Below are positions 43,759-51,414 of a stretch of 64,000 bases of DNA, in pieces (the stretch's first letter is position 1; each line of letters starts with the position of its first letter). The notes under the pieces are model-generated. The model was not told where the DNA came from. It was given only the letters and a program-made list of their open reading frames with translations, and made no database searches. Source of the DNA: Sphingorhabdus sp. 109 (lineage in GTDB: Bacteria > Pseudomonadota > Alphaproteobacteria > Sphingomonadales > Sphingomonadaceae); NCBI RefSeq assembly GCF_902506555.1, contig NZ_LR732707.1, positions 2,813,290-2,877,289 on the forward strand, in the 5' to 3' direction. The translations under genes and the position numbers were made by a program.

Positions 43759-44862
43759 TCATCGGGCCCCTTTCCGAAGCAGTTTGCGCAATCCGTCTTT
43801 CATACTGCTCAGCGGAAAACCGCCCTGACGTACGGCGCCCTGCTCGGCTGCATGGGCCAGAAGACGCAGCGCTGCTGTCTGGTCATTGGCGAGAAAGCGG
43901 GACAGGGCATCTGTCTCGGCGAGCCCCAAGTCCCGGGCGCCGGTCTCTGCAAGCCCCTTGTCAATTTCTGCCCGGTCGTAAAGCGCGGGTTCGTCAAACT
44001 GAAAATCGAATTTTTCGCGCAGGGCGACCGCTTCGTCATGCCATTCGTCCAGTATCAGCCAGCGAACGGCTGGATTTACAGTTACCCGGCGCAGCGAGAG
44101 CGACTCACCAAGCGCGGCTTCTGCCTCTGCCAGACGCGCACGCCAGACTCGTGACCGTTCGACATAGTCGGAAGCACTGTCGCTGGTCACGTTCATCATG
44201 GCCGCTTGCAGGGCTATGCAACCCTCTCCGGTGAGACTTACATTGGCGTTCCGCCCAGGCATGGACAGCTTTGACGCCAGTCCGGCTTGTACCGCCTCGA
44301 GAAAATCCGTGCGTATATCGCCGACTTTGGCCAGGTCCCGCAATTGTACGGGGCCTATATTTTTCCACCGCATGAGCCGCGAATGCCAGGGCAGGTGACC
44401 CGGAAGTCGTACTTTCGTGGTTCGTCCAAGCCTCTGGGAAGCCTTGGATTCATGATTGGGCACCGGGGCCCGCAGATAAGCGACAGACGATATCTCCGCA
44501 TCCGGGGCAATGCGCGCCAGCCATTCCCGCAGCGTGGTAAAGTCATCGATCGACATGAAGTTTTCGGCCGAGAGGAGTAAAGTTTCTGGATTGTGACTGG
44601 ACACCTGATCGGCGAGCGATTGCCACGCGGCTTCGGTCTTGCGTACGACCAAGGCCGGATCATTGCCATTTCGCCGCAGGTCGATGTCACGCATCGCCTC
44701 AGGGACGTGAAGGCCGGAGGCAAGGCCCGAATGGTGCGTGGCACGTTCGATCGTGGGATATAATATTCCCTGTTCCATCAACCTGTTGCGGTTAGTGTCG
44801 AGTGCAACTTGCAGACTGCTCGATCCGGCTTTGGGTGTACCAATATGAATGATCAGGCGCAT
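43759..44862 (-). CDS. Sulfotransferase-like P-loop protein
   Basis: A 367-residue protein starting MRLIIHIGTPKAGSSSLQVALDTNR, a PAPS-binding 5'-phosphosulfate loop (TPKAGSSS). The remainder is diverged: ETLLLSAENFMSIDD and SSVAYLRAPVPNHESKASQR match the layout of sulfotransferase-like proteins often found in alphaproteobacterial polysaccharide loci. Activity is inferred from the loop. It overlaps the end of the upstream GT2 gene by 10 nt. Confidence 0.7.
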   Translation of the reverse strand: MRLIIHIGTPKAGSSSLQVALDTNRNRLMEQGILYPTIERATHHSGLASGLHVPEAMRDIDLRRNGNDPALVVRKTEAAWQSLADQVSSHNPETLLLSAENFMSIDDFTTLREWLARIAPDAEISSVAYLRAPVPNHESKASQRLGRTTKVRLPGHLPWHSRLMRWKNIGPVQLRDLAKVGDIRTDFLEAVQAGLASKLSMPGRNANVSLTGEGCIALQAAMMNVTSDSASDYVERSRVWRARLAEAEAALGESLSLRRVTVNPAVRWLILDEWHDEAVALREKFDFQFDEPALYDRAEIDKGLAETGARDLGLAETDALSRFLANDQTAALRLLAHAAEQGAVRQGGFPLSSMKDGLRKLLRKGAR

Positions 44863-45626
44863 TCTGCCCTCCGGATTCTACCTGTCTTGCGGGACATTTT
44901 TTTGAGTAACCGCGGGTTCAACAGCCGGAACAGTTCCCGTGAGAGACCCTTATATCCCAGAAGATGGCGATATTTCCAGCTGAAGAGAAGCTTGTAACGC
45001 CGGGCCTGATGCGCTCGCACCCCGTCATGCTGACGCATGATTGCGACCGCCTCTGGTGCTATCGAGATCTTCTCGTCCGCTCTTAAAATTTCCAGCACCA
45101 GAGCCTTGTCCTCAGATGTTCGAAGCCGCTCGTCGAATCCGCCGACTTCCCAAAACAGCTTTTTCTCGATCAGCAGGTTTGTCCCGGTAGTCCCGGGATT
45201 GCGTCGAAGCAATAGCGGGATGGTCAAGGTCTCCGGAGTGGCACATTTAAAACGTTCAATTCGGTTCGTCCGGAAAGTATCCAGCCGGCCACAAGCGCAA
45301 CGCGATTTCTCGGCATGCAGGACAGACCAAATATTCCGCAGAAAATTGTCATCCCACCAGTCATCATCATCAAGAAAAGCGAAATGGGTCCCACTCGCTC
45401 TGGCCGCGCCGAAATTACGAGCGCGCGACGGGCCGATGCGCTGCGGCAGACGATAAACGGTCACATTGCCAGGCAGGGATTCATGGCCGATACTAACGGT
45501 GCAATTGTCCACCACGATCACTTCATGCGGCGGAAAACTCTGAACCATTGCCGATTCAATGGCCTTGTTCAGAAATGCAGCCGGTCGGTTGCAGGTCGGG
45601 ATGATTACGGAAATCATGTCCAGCAT
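44853..45626 (-). CDS. Glycosyltransferase family 2
   Basis: GT-A family 2 enzyme of 257 residues. It shows the standard MISVIIPTCNRPAAFLNKAIES opening, EVIVVDNCT, the donor/metal motif GTHFAFLDDDDWWDDNFL and the FDERLRTSEDKALVLEIL region, where the ED pair is the likely catalytic base. It probably adds one sugar of the repeat unit. Confidence 0.9.
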   Translation of the reverse strand: MLDMISVIIPTCNRPAAFLNKAIESAMVQSFPPHEVIVVDNCTVSIGHESLPGNVTVYRLPQRIGPSRARNFGAARASGTHFAFLDDDDWWDDNFLRNIWSVLHAEKSRCACGRLDTFRTNRIERFKCATPETLTIPLLLRRNPGTTGTNLLIEKKLFWEVGGFDERLRTSEDKALVLEILRADEKISIAPEAVAIMRQHDGVRAHQARRYKLLFSWKYRHLLGYKGLSRELFRLLNPRLLKKMSRKTGRIRRAECA

Positions 45627-45681
45627 AATCCGCTACTTTGGCTTGTCGGTTCCGGTTTAAACTGAAAATAATCTGACATGA

Positions 45682-46446
45682 TCAATCGCCGAACCTGTAT
45701 CCGAAAGCCGCGATTTCTTTGTCATAGAGTCTTTCCACTATCTCGCGAGTTAAAGAGGTGTGAAACTCGGTATAGTTTTTGGACCGGGCCGAACGTTGTG
45801 ATGATTTTGCTTTCGTGATGATTCCCTCAAACGGTATTCCGGCTCCCTTAAGCCCTGTTTCCAACGCGTGTGGGAGTTGCTCATAGTGATAGACCGCATC
45901 GACTGCTATTTCGTCGTCAATCGTATAAATCGGCCAGTTCGAATGGATGTCGAGTGGCACTATCCCGTCGAGCGAATCGGAACGCTCTAAAGCCTGCATA
46001 TAGTGCTCGAATGACGGCGGGTTCGATACGCCACTTGTCCGCCAGTAATAATCCGAAACGACCAGATCATAGGGGTTGCGAACCACGCAGAATTTGAAGA
46101 ATTTGCTCCATTCGACCGGGAAGGTCGTCTGCATGACCTGCGCTGCCACGTGCTGGGGCTTTTTTCCTATCGTCCGGGAGAAACGCTTTTTCGCATGTTT
46201 CGAGACAGCGGCCGCATATTGCTTGTTGCCTTTGACCCTGTTTAGGACAAGGTCGACGGGATTTTCCCGGAGCGCAGCCGCGACAACACGGCGCGGCGGG
46301 TTAATCCCCAAATCCATGGCTTCCTCGATGCCGCCCACAAAAATGTCTTTTGGGCCCAGATTTCGCGCGAGCGAGACGGCGATCGAACTGCCCGCTGTCT
46401 TGCGGCAGTGCATGAAAATATACTGATGTTCGTAGCTTAGGATCAC
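45682..46446 (-). CDS. Sulfotransferase, Sulfotransfer_2 type
   Basis: A 254-residue PAPS-dependent sulfotransferase of the carbohydrate type. The 5'-phosphosulfate loop is YIFMHCRKTAGSSIAVSLARN (RKTAGSS) and the 3'-phosphate motif is FKFCVVRNPYDLVVSDYYW. The C-terminus YDKEIAAFGYRF is typical of the family. It starts with GTG. Base composition is lower in GC than the nucleotide-sugar genes nearby. A 55-nt gap separates it from the downstream GT2 gene. Confidence 0.85.
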   Translation of the reverse strand: MILSYEHQYIFMHCRKTAGSSIAVSLARNLGPKDIFVGGIEEAMDLGINPPRRVVAAALRENPVDLVLNRVKGNKQYAAAVSKHAKKRFSRTIGKKPQHVAAQVMQTTFPVEWSKFFKFCVVRNPYDLVVSDYYWRTSGVSNPPSFEHYMQALERSDSLDGIVPLDIHSNWPIYTIDDEIAVDAVYHYEQLPHALETGLKGAGIPFEGIITKAKSSQRSARSKNYTEFHTSLTREIVERLYDKEIAAFGYRFGD

Positions 46447-46531
46447 AAGATTACTTTCAGGCTAACGCGAAATTCGGAATTGGCGCACCTGCACCGCACC
46501 CGCAATGACGAGCTGCTGGGGTAACCGCCCA

Positions 46532-47242
46532 TCAGCCCTTGCCCTGCGTAGAAGCATTCAACGGTTGCCACAGGCGGCTGTCCAATTTGAAATGCGGTCG
46601 CATCATCTCGATCACCGGATCAATGGCGCTACCACTCTGGACGTTCCGGTCGATCGGCACATGAATGAAGCGCGGGTGACCGGCAAAGAAGGTCAGCGCG
46701 GCCTCGCGATGCTGCGCAAATTCATTGCGCCACTTCGCTTCCGCTTTCTGCGCCGTTCCCCCGTGCACCGACAGATATCGTGGAAGAAAGTCATCCTTGA
46801 AGTTCAGGCGCGATCCAACCCAGCGATCAACATCACGGTCGTTCAGGATGAAATAGGCTTGCGGGAACAGGCGGGCATAGGTTTCGTAAAGATCATGCGC
46901 CTCGAAATGTTCGTTATCGGTGAGATAAACAAAATCGGAATAGACCGTCCAGCGGGACAGAAACGCCTTGAGCGACTTGTCATCTCCGAGCCGGTCACGT
47001 ATTTCCTTGGCCAGATACATGGATCCGATACGGCAGTGAAGCGCACGCAAGCCGTTGCGATGAAAGAAACGGTGAAAGGACGTGGTCGCGCAGCGGTTCG
47101 GACCAATGATGAAAATCTTTATGTCCGGAAACCGGCTTTGGGCTCTTCGGTTGGCTAGAACATTCAGCCAGTTCGCCGTTTTTACATAGTCCCAGGCCCG
47201 CTTCAGATGCTTGCGCTCAAGAGTGATGGATCCAAGGCGCAT
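46532..47242 (-). CDS. Sulfotransferase-like protein
   Basis: A 236-residue protein with an N-terminal P-loop KIFIIGPNRCATTSFHRFFHRNG (PNRCATTS), the pattern of bacterial sulfotransferase-family proteins, and a later FILNDRDVDRWVGSRLNFK that fits the RDxxxWxxS 3'-phosphate-binding motif. It lies 2 nt after the UDP-glucuronate epimerase gene. It is the fourth PAPS-type protein of the block. The acceptor is unknown; the neighbours imply a uronic-acid-containing glycan. Confidence 0.75.
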   Translation of the reverse strand: MRLGSITLERKHLKRAWDYVKTANWLNVLANRRAQSRFPDIKIFIIGPNRCATTSFHRFFHRNGLRALHCRIGSMYLAKEIRDRLGDDKSLKAFLSRWTVYSDFVYLTDNEHFEAHDLYETYARLFPQAYFILNDRDVDRWVGSRLNFKDDFLPRYLSVHGGTAQKAEAKWRNEFAQHREAALTFFAGHPRFIHVPIDRNVQSGSAIDPVIEMMRPHFKLDSRLWQPLNASTQGKG

Positions 47243-47244
47243 GC

Positions 47245-48249
47245 TCAGTCTCCGTAAAAGTCGCGGTACCAGTTGACGAATTCGGCCACGCCTTCCCGGA
47301 ACGGGGTTTGCGGCCGGTAACCGGTCAGCCGCTGCAGCACGCCGGCGTCCGCCCAGGTGGCGGGCACATCGCCGGTCTGCATCGGCATGTAATTGCGCAC
47401 CGCCTTCTTGCCCACTTCATCTTCGATCGCTTCCACGAAATCCAGCAGGCGGATCTTGTCGGAATTGCCGATATTGACCACCCGGAACGGAGCAGCGGGG
47501 GACAGGCTGTCATTCTCAACCGCGGTTTCCGGTCCGCCCGGCACCGCGTCGATCAGCAGCCGGATCCCGCGGACCAGATCGGTGACATAGGTAAAGTCCC
47601 GCCACATCTCGCCATTGTTGTAAATGTCGATCGGCGTGCCTTCCAATATGCCCTTGGTAAATTTGAACAGGGCCATGTCCGGCCTGCCCCAGGGGCCATA
47701 GACGGTGAAAAAGCGGAACATCGTCGTCGGCATGCCGTGGATATGGGCGTAGGAATGGCCCATCGCCTCGTTAGCCTTCTTGGTTGCGGCATAGATGGTC
47801 AGCGGCGTGTCGGCCTTTTGTGTCTCGGCGAAGGGCATTTCGGTATTCGCCCCATAAGCCGAACTGGTCGAGGCCATCAGCAGATGCTGCACCGGCACCG
47901 TGCGGGCAGCCTCCATGACGTTGAAGGTGCCGACGATATTGGCGTCGATATAGGCGCGGGGATTTTCCAGACTGTAACGGACGCCTGCCTGCGCGGCGAG
48001 GTGAACGATGATATCCGGCGCAGCCGCTGTGACGGCGGCTTGCACGGAATCATTGTCTTCCAGCATGGCGTGGGTGAATGTGAATTTCGGATGCTGGTTG
48101 AGCAGCGCGATCCGGCTTTCCTTCAGGCGCACATCATAATAGTCGGTCATGCCGTCATAGCCGGCCACGGTCCAGCCCTCCTGCAGCAGCAGTTCGGCCA
48201 GATGAAAACCGATGAACCCGCCGGTTCCGGTGATGAAGGCTGTTTTCAC
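47245..48249 (-). CDS. UDP-glucuronate 4-epimerase-like NAD-dependent epimerase
   Basis: Extended SDR of 334 residues predicted to interconvert UDP-GlcA and UDP-GalA. It has TGTGGFIGFHLAELLLQEG, the GYDGMTDYYDVRLKESR stretch typical of UDP-glucuronate epimerases, YAATKKANEAMGHSYA (YxxxK) and FRFFTVYGPWGRPDMALF. It begins with GTG, overlapping the ugd stop by 4 nt, so it is translated directly after the enzyme that makes its substrate. Confidence 0.92.
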   Translation of the reverse strand: MKTAFITGTGGFIGFHLAELLLQEGWTVAGYDGMTDYYDVRLKESRIALLNQHPKFTFTHAMLEDNDSVQAAVTAAAPDIIVHLAAQAGVRYSLENPRAYIDANIVGTFNVMEAARTVPVQHLLMASTSSAYGANTEMPFAETQKADTPLTIYAATKKANEAMGHSYAHIHGMPTTMFRFFTVYGPWGRPDMALFKFTKGILEGTPIDIYNNGEMWRDFTYVTDLVRGIRLLIDAVPGGPETAVENDSLSPAAPFRVVNIGNSDKIRLLDFVEAIEDEVGKKAVRNYMPMQTGDVPATWADAGVLQRLTGYRPQTPFREGVAEFVNWYRDFYGD

Positions 48250-49550
48250 CGGCCCACTCCGACATATTCGGTGAAGCCGGCGGCAAGAACCGAATCGCGA
48301 TCATAGACATTGCGCAGGTCGGCCATGACCGGGGACTTCATGCCTCCGGCGAGGCGCGCAAGGTCAAGCGCGCGAAATTCGTTCCACTCGGTCAGGATGA
48401 CCACGATGTCCGCATCGCTGGCTGTCTCGTAGGCGTCGTCAATCCAGGTGACGCCGGGCAACAGCGCCTCGCCCTCACGCAGTCCCTGGGGATCGCAAAC
48501 CCGCACATTCGCGCCACTGCCCACGAGCGCGGGAACGATGGTCAGCGATGGAGCATCGCGCATGTCGTCGGTTTCCGGTTTGAACGTGACGCCCATGACG
48601 GCAACCGTCTTGCCGTTGACCGAGCCGCCGCACAGGTCGAGCAGCTTGTCGATCATTCGCCGCTTGATCGCTTCGTTCACCTCGATCACCGTCTCGGTGA
48701 TGCGCTGGGGGACACCGTGTTCCTGACCGATCCGAGCCAGCGCGCTGGTGTCCTTGGGAAAGCATGAGCCGCCATAGCCCGGTCCGGCGTGCAGGAACTT
48801 GTTGCCGATCCGGCCATCCAGACCGATGCCCTTGGAAACCGACTTGACGTCGGCGCCGACACGCTCGCACAACGCTGCGATTTCGTTGATGAAGCTGATC
48901 TTGGTGGCGAGAAAGGCATTGGCCGCATATTTGATCATTTCTGCCGATTCCAGATCGGTATAGACGATCGGGAATTCGCGCAGGAACAGCGGACGGTAAA
49001 TGTCCCCCATCACCGTCTTCGCGCGGTCGCTTTCGACGCCCACGACCACGCGGTCGGGTTTCATGAAATCATCGATTGCCGCGCCTTCCCGGAGAAATTC
49101 TGGGTTTGAAGCCACGTCAAATTCCGCGTCGGGATTGGCATCACGGATAACCGCTTCGACCTTGCGGTTGGTGCCGACGGGCACTGTCGACTTGGTTACC
49201 ACCACGGCATATCCGGTCAGCGCCTCGGCAATATCCTTGGCGGCGGCCATGACATAGGTCAGATCGGCATGGCCATCGCCGCGTCTTGTCGGCGTGCCGA
49301 CGGCGATGAACACCGCGTCGGCGCCGTCGACGGCGGCCGCCAGATCGGTGGTGAAACTCAACCGGCCGGCGGCGACATTGCGTTCCATAACGGCGTCCAG
49401 CCCGGGTTCGTAAATCGGAACTTCGCCGCGTTCCAGCAGGGCGATTTTCTCGGGCAGCTTGTCGACGCAGACCACATCATGGCCAAAGTCGGAAAAACAT
49501 ACGCCAGAGACCAGCCCCACATAGCCCGTACCGATCATTGCAATTTTCAT
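48246..49550 (-). CDS. ugd: UDP-glucose 6-dehydrogenase
   Basis: Oxidises UDP-glucose to UDP-glucuronate with two NAD+. The 434-residue enzyme has the N-terminal Rossmann motif MIGTGYVGLVSGVCFSDFGH, the SKSTVPVGTNR segment, EFLREGAAIDDFMKPDRVVVG and the catalytic Cys in GPGYGGSCFPKDTSAL, then the C-terminal GVTFKPETDDMRDAPS. It is first in the long minus-strand block, 182 nt after the MarR-type regulator, and is coupled to the epimerase. Confidence 0.97.
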   Translation of the reverse strand: MKIAMIGTGYVGLVSGVCFSDFGHDVVCVDKLPEKIALLERGEVPIYEPGLDAVMERNVAAGRLSFTTDLAAAVDGADAVFIAVGTPTRRGDGHADLTYVMAAAKDIAEALTGYAVVVTKSTVPVGTNRKVEAVIRDANPDAEFDVASNPEFLREGAAIDDFMKPDRVVVGVESDRAKTVMGDIYRPLFLREFPIVYTDLESAEMIKYAANAFLATKISFINEIAALCERVGADVKSVSKGIGLDGRIGNKFLHAGPGYGGSCFPKDTSALARIGQEHGVPQRITETVIEVNEAIKRRMIDKLLDLCGGSVNGKTVAVMGVTFKPETDDMRDAPSLTIVPALVGSGANVRVCDPQGLREGEALLPGVTWIDDAYETASDADIVVILTEWNEFRALDLARLAGGMKSPVMADLRNVYDRDSVLAAGFTEYVGVGR

Positions 49551-49731
49551 CGTCCGATTATTCCCTTAGTTAATAGTCTATTGCTGTCTGAGCGCGCCGG
49601 CATTCCTGCCGATACACTGATATTCCTGTTGCCATCTGCCCGAGACAACATGCAATGGAGCGGCTTCAGTGATCGCGGGCATTCTTTCCTGCCCCGATCA
49701 ACGTTGCTTGTGACAATTTCATGATGGCCGG

Positions 49732-50109
49732 TCATTTACTTTTTACACCATCGTGGAGGCCGGGCATTTGGGATTCGGGCAGTTCCGCTGCGAGACTTTC
49801 GATTTCGGCCTTGAGGGCTTCATGCTCTTCCATTTTTCGCAGCAGAAACCGGCGGGTCATCGCGGCCTTCTCGGATATCCCGTTGAGGGTCAGCTTGTAG
49901 GCATAGCGACGCTTGTCTTCTGCTGCGGTAAAATTTCCCAGTTTGACCAGGCCTTTCTCGATCAGCGCATTCAGTACATAATGCATGGACCCGACGCTGA
50001 CGCCGACGGCTTCCGCCATTTCCCGCTGCGACATCTCCGGATTTTCGGCAAGCAGGCGAAGCACGCGGAAACGCGTATCCTCCTGAAGCTTGCTGCGTTT
50101 GCTGGTCAT
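49732..50109 (-). CDS. EPS-associated MarR-family transcription regulator
   Basis: A 125-residue winged-helix protein matching the EPS-associated MarR regulator family found at the head of exopolysaccharide loci. The DNA-binding region is MSQREMAEAVGVSVGSMHYVLNALIEKGLVKLGNF, then the wing EDKRRYAYKLT and a C-terminal coiled coil. The ATG at 50109 (MTSKRSKLQ) was chosen; the frame is open 20 codons upstream. It reads in the same direction as ugd and the whole block, which it probably controls. Confidence 0.88.
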   Translation of the reverse strand: MTSKRSKLQEDTRFRVLRLLAENPEMSQREMAEAVGVSVGSMHYVLNALIEKGLVKLGNFTAAEDKRRYAYKLTLNGISEKAAMTRRFLLRKMEEHEALKAEIESLAAELPESQMPGLHDGVKSK

Positions 50110-50584
50110 AGATTCAAACCGGTATTTCTCGGGACATGCGGCCGGAATGGCCCGGCGGGTGCGAGGCAATCAAAGGCTATACGGGGGCGCGGAATCGACA
50201 TCGTTCATTTTTGAGCGATAGCATGATGCTGCGCCCGCGAACAAGCCCTAAAATATGATTGCTGAAGCGTCCTGCCGTCCGGTGCCGGGTGTAACAGGCA
50301 CACATCCTCGCTGGTTGCGCGGCTTCCGATATCCGCAATATTATTCGAAAGTCAATGGCCGCCTTGGCCGGATAATCCGCGATCGCAAATATCTGACACT
50401 AGGCCCGGCATTCGAGCAACAGTTACAGTTTAGCCCGGGGATCGCCCTAATGAGCGGGAATATCCCTAGGGCGATAATGCACCGGCCGGGTGGTCGCATC
50501 CATTCCCGTGGTATCTTCCGGCGGGGAAGCCAAAAATGCGGCAAGGGCGGCGATACGGTCGATGCTGGTCATTATCTGCTCCAT
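50110..50584. other. Intergenic region upstream of the EPS regulator
   Basis: About 475 bases with no credible gene; the plus-strand frame here runs antisense into the next gene and is a shadow. It should contain the promoter of the regulator and holds an inverted repeat at 50441-50475. Confidence 0.45.
50441..50475. repeat. Inverted repeat
   Basis: ATCGCCCTA (50441-50449) and TAGGGCGAT (50467-50475) are perfect 9-base inverted copies with a 17-base loop that itself contains the short palindrome GGGAATATCCC. It lies about 110 bases past the stop of the TIGR03084-type gene. No T tract is present on either side, so it could be an operator or mRNA end structure. Confidence 0.4.
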
Positions 50585-51400
50585 TCAGCCGATGGCGACA
50601 CTCCGCGTCCCCTTTGCCGGCGGGTTTTCCGGACCACCCGCGAAACATTGGGCGATTTCCATCCACTGGCGGGCGGTGTCGCCGACCGTCTCGAGCGCAG
50701 TGTCGTCGATATTGCGGGTCTGGGTCACAACCTGCGAGAATTCCACCGCGCTGCCTTTTACCATATTATCCTCTTGCGGATCATTCCATTCCCAGACGGC
50801 GCCTGATGGCGCGGTTAATTGAACGAACGGCTTCGTCGCCGGCGGCTCCTGACGCCGGTTGCGGAAGGTCCAGCCATAAGTGGTGACGCCAAGATGGGCA
50901 ATATTACGGATGCGGTCGCCGTCCTGGCGCTCCTGCCCCAATATGTCGAATATCTCCTGCCCGTGCGACCAGGTTTCCATCTGGCGGGCGATGATCTTCG
51001 AGCGCGTGGTCATGTCCGGCCCGGCCCAGCCGACGCGATGCTCGGGATCCGCTTCTCCATAAGCGGTGGCGAGCTTGGGATAATAGTCGCAATAGGCATC
51101 GAACAGGGCCTTGCCGCGGATCCCGCCGGCATGCTGGTCCAGCCATTCATATTGCACATCGATATGGCCCTTGCCGGTCTTGAACGCGCCCATCATGTCG
51201 CTGAGAAATTGCTTGAAGGCATCCGGGGCCTGCAGGGTCATCAGGGCCGCTGCGTTCCAGATATGAAGATGGCCGATGACATCTTCGATTGTCCAGCTCT
51301 TGAACTGGGTGACCGTGGCAAAGACATCATCACTCGCATCGGCAAGCACGGCTGCCAGCGTGTCGCTTTCCTCATTGAAATCCTTGGCTTCCTGCATCAT
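50585..51400 (-). CDS. TIGR03084/DinB-like metal-binding protein
   Basis: A 271-residue protein of the mycothiol-dependent maleylpyruvate isomerase-like (DinB) fold group. Probable metal ligands lie in EDVIGHLHIWNAAAL and in RQMETWSHGQEIFDIL; the C-terminal part contains QLTAPSGAVWEWNDP. Sphingomonads lack mycothiol, so the cofactor or substrate is unknown. Of two adjacent ATGs, 51400 is used here, with GAGAAGGA upstream. It follows the AtuA-like gene by 14 nt and is presumably cotranscribed. Confidence 0.78.
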   Translation of the reverse strand: MMQEAKDFNEESDTLAAVLADASDDVFATVTQFKSWTIEDVIGHLHIWNAAALMTLQAPDAFKQFLSDMMGAFKTGKGHIDVQYEWLDQHAGGIRGKALFDAYCDYYPKLATAYGEADPEHRVGWAGPDMTTRSKIIARQMETWSHGQEIFDILGQERQDGDRIRNIAHLGVTTYGWTFRNRRQEPPATKPFVQLTAPSGAVWEWNDPQEDNMVKGSAVEFSQVVTQTRNIDDTALETVGDTARQWMEIAQCFAGGPENPPAKGTRSVAIG

Positions 51401-51414
51401 CGATAAAATCCTTC

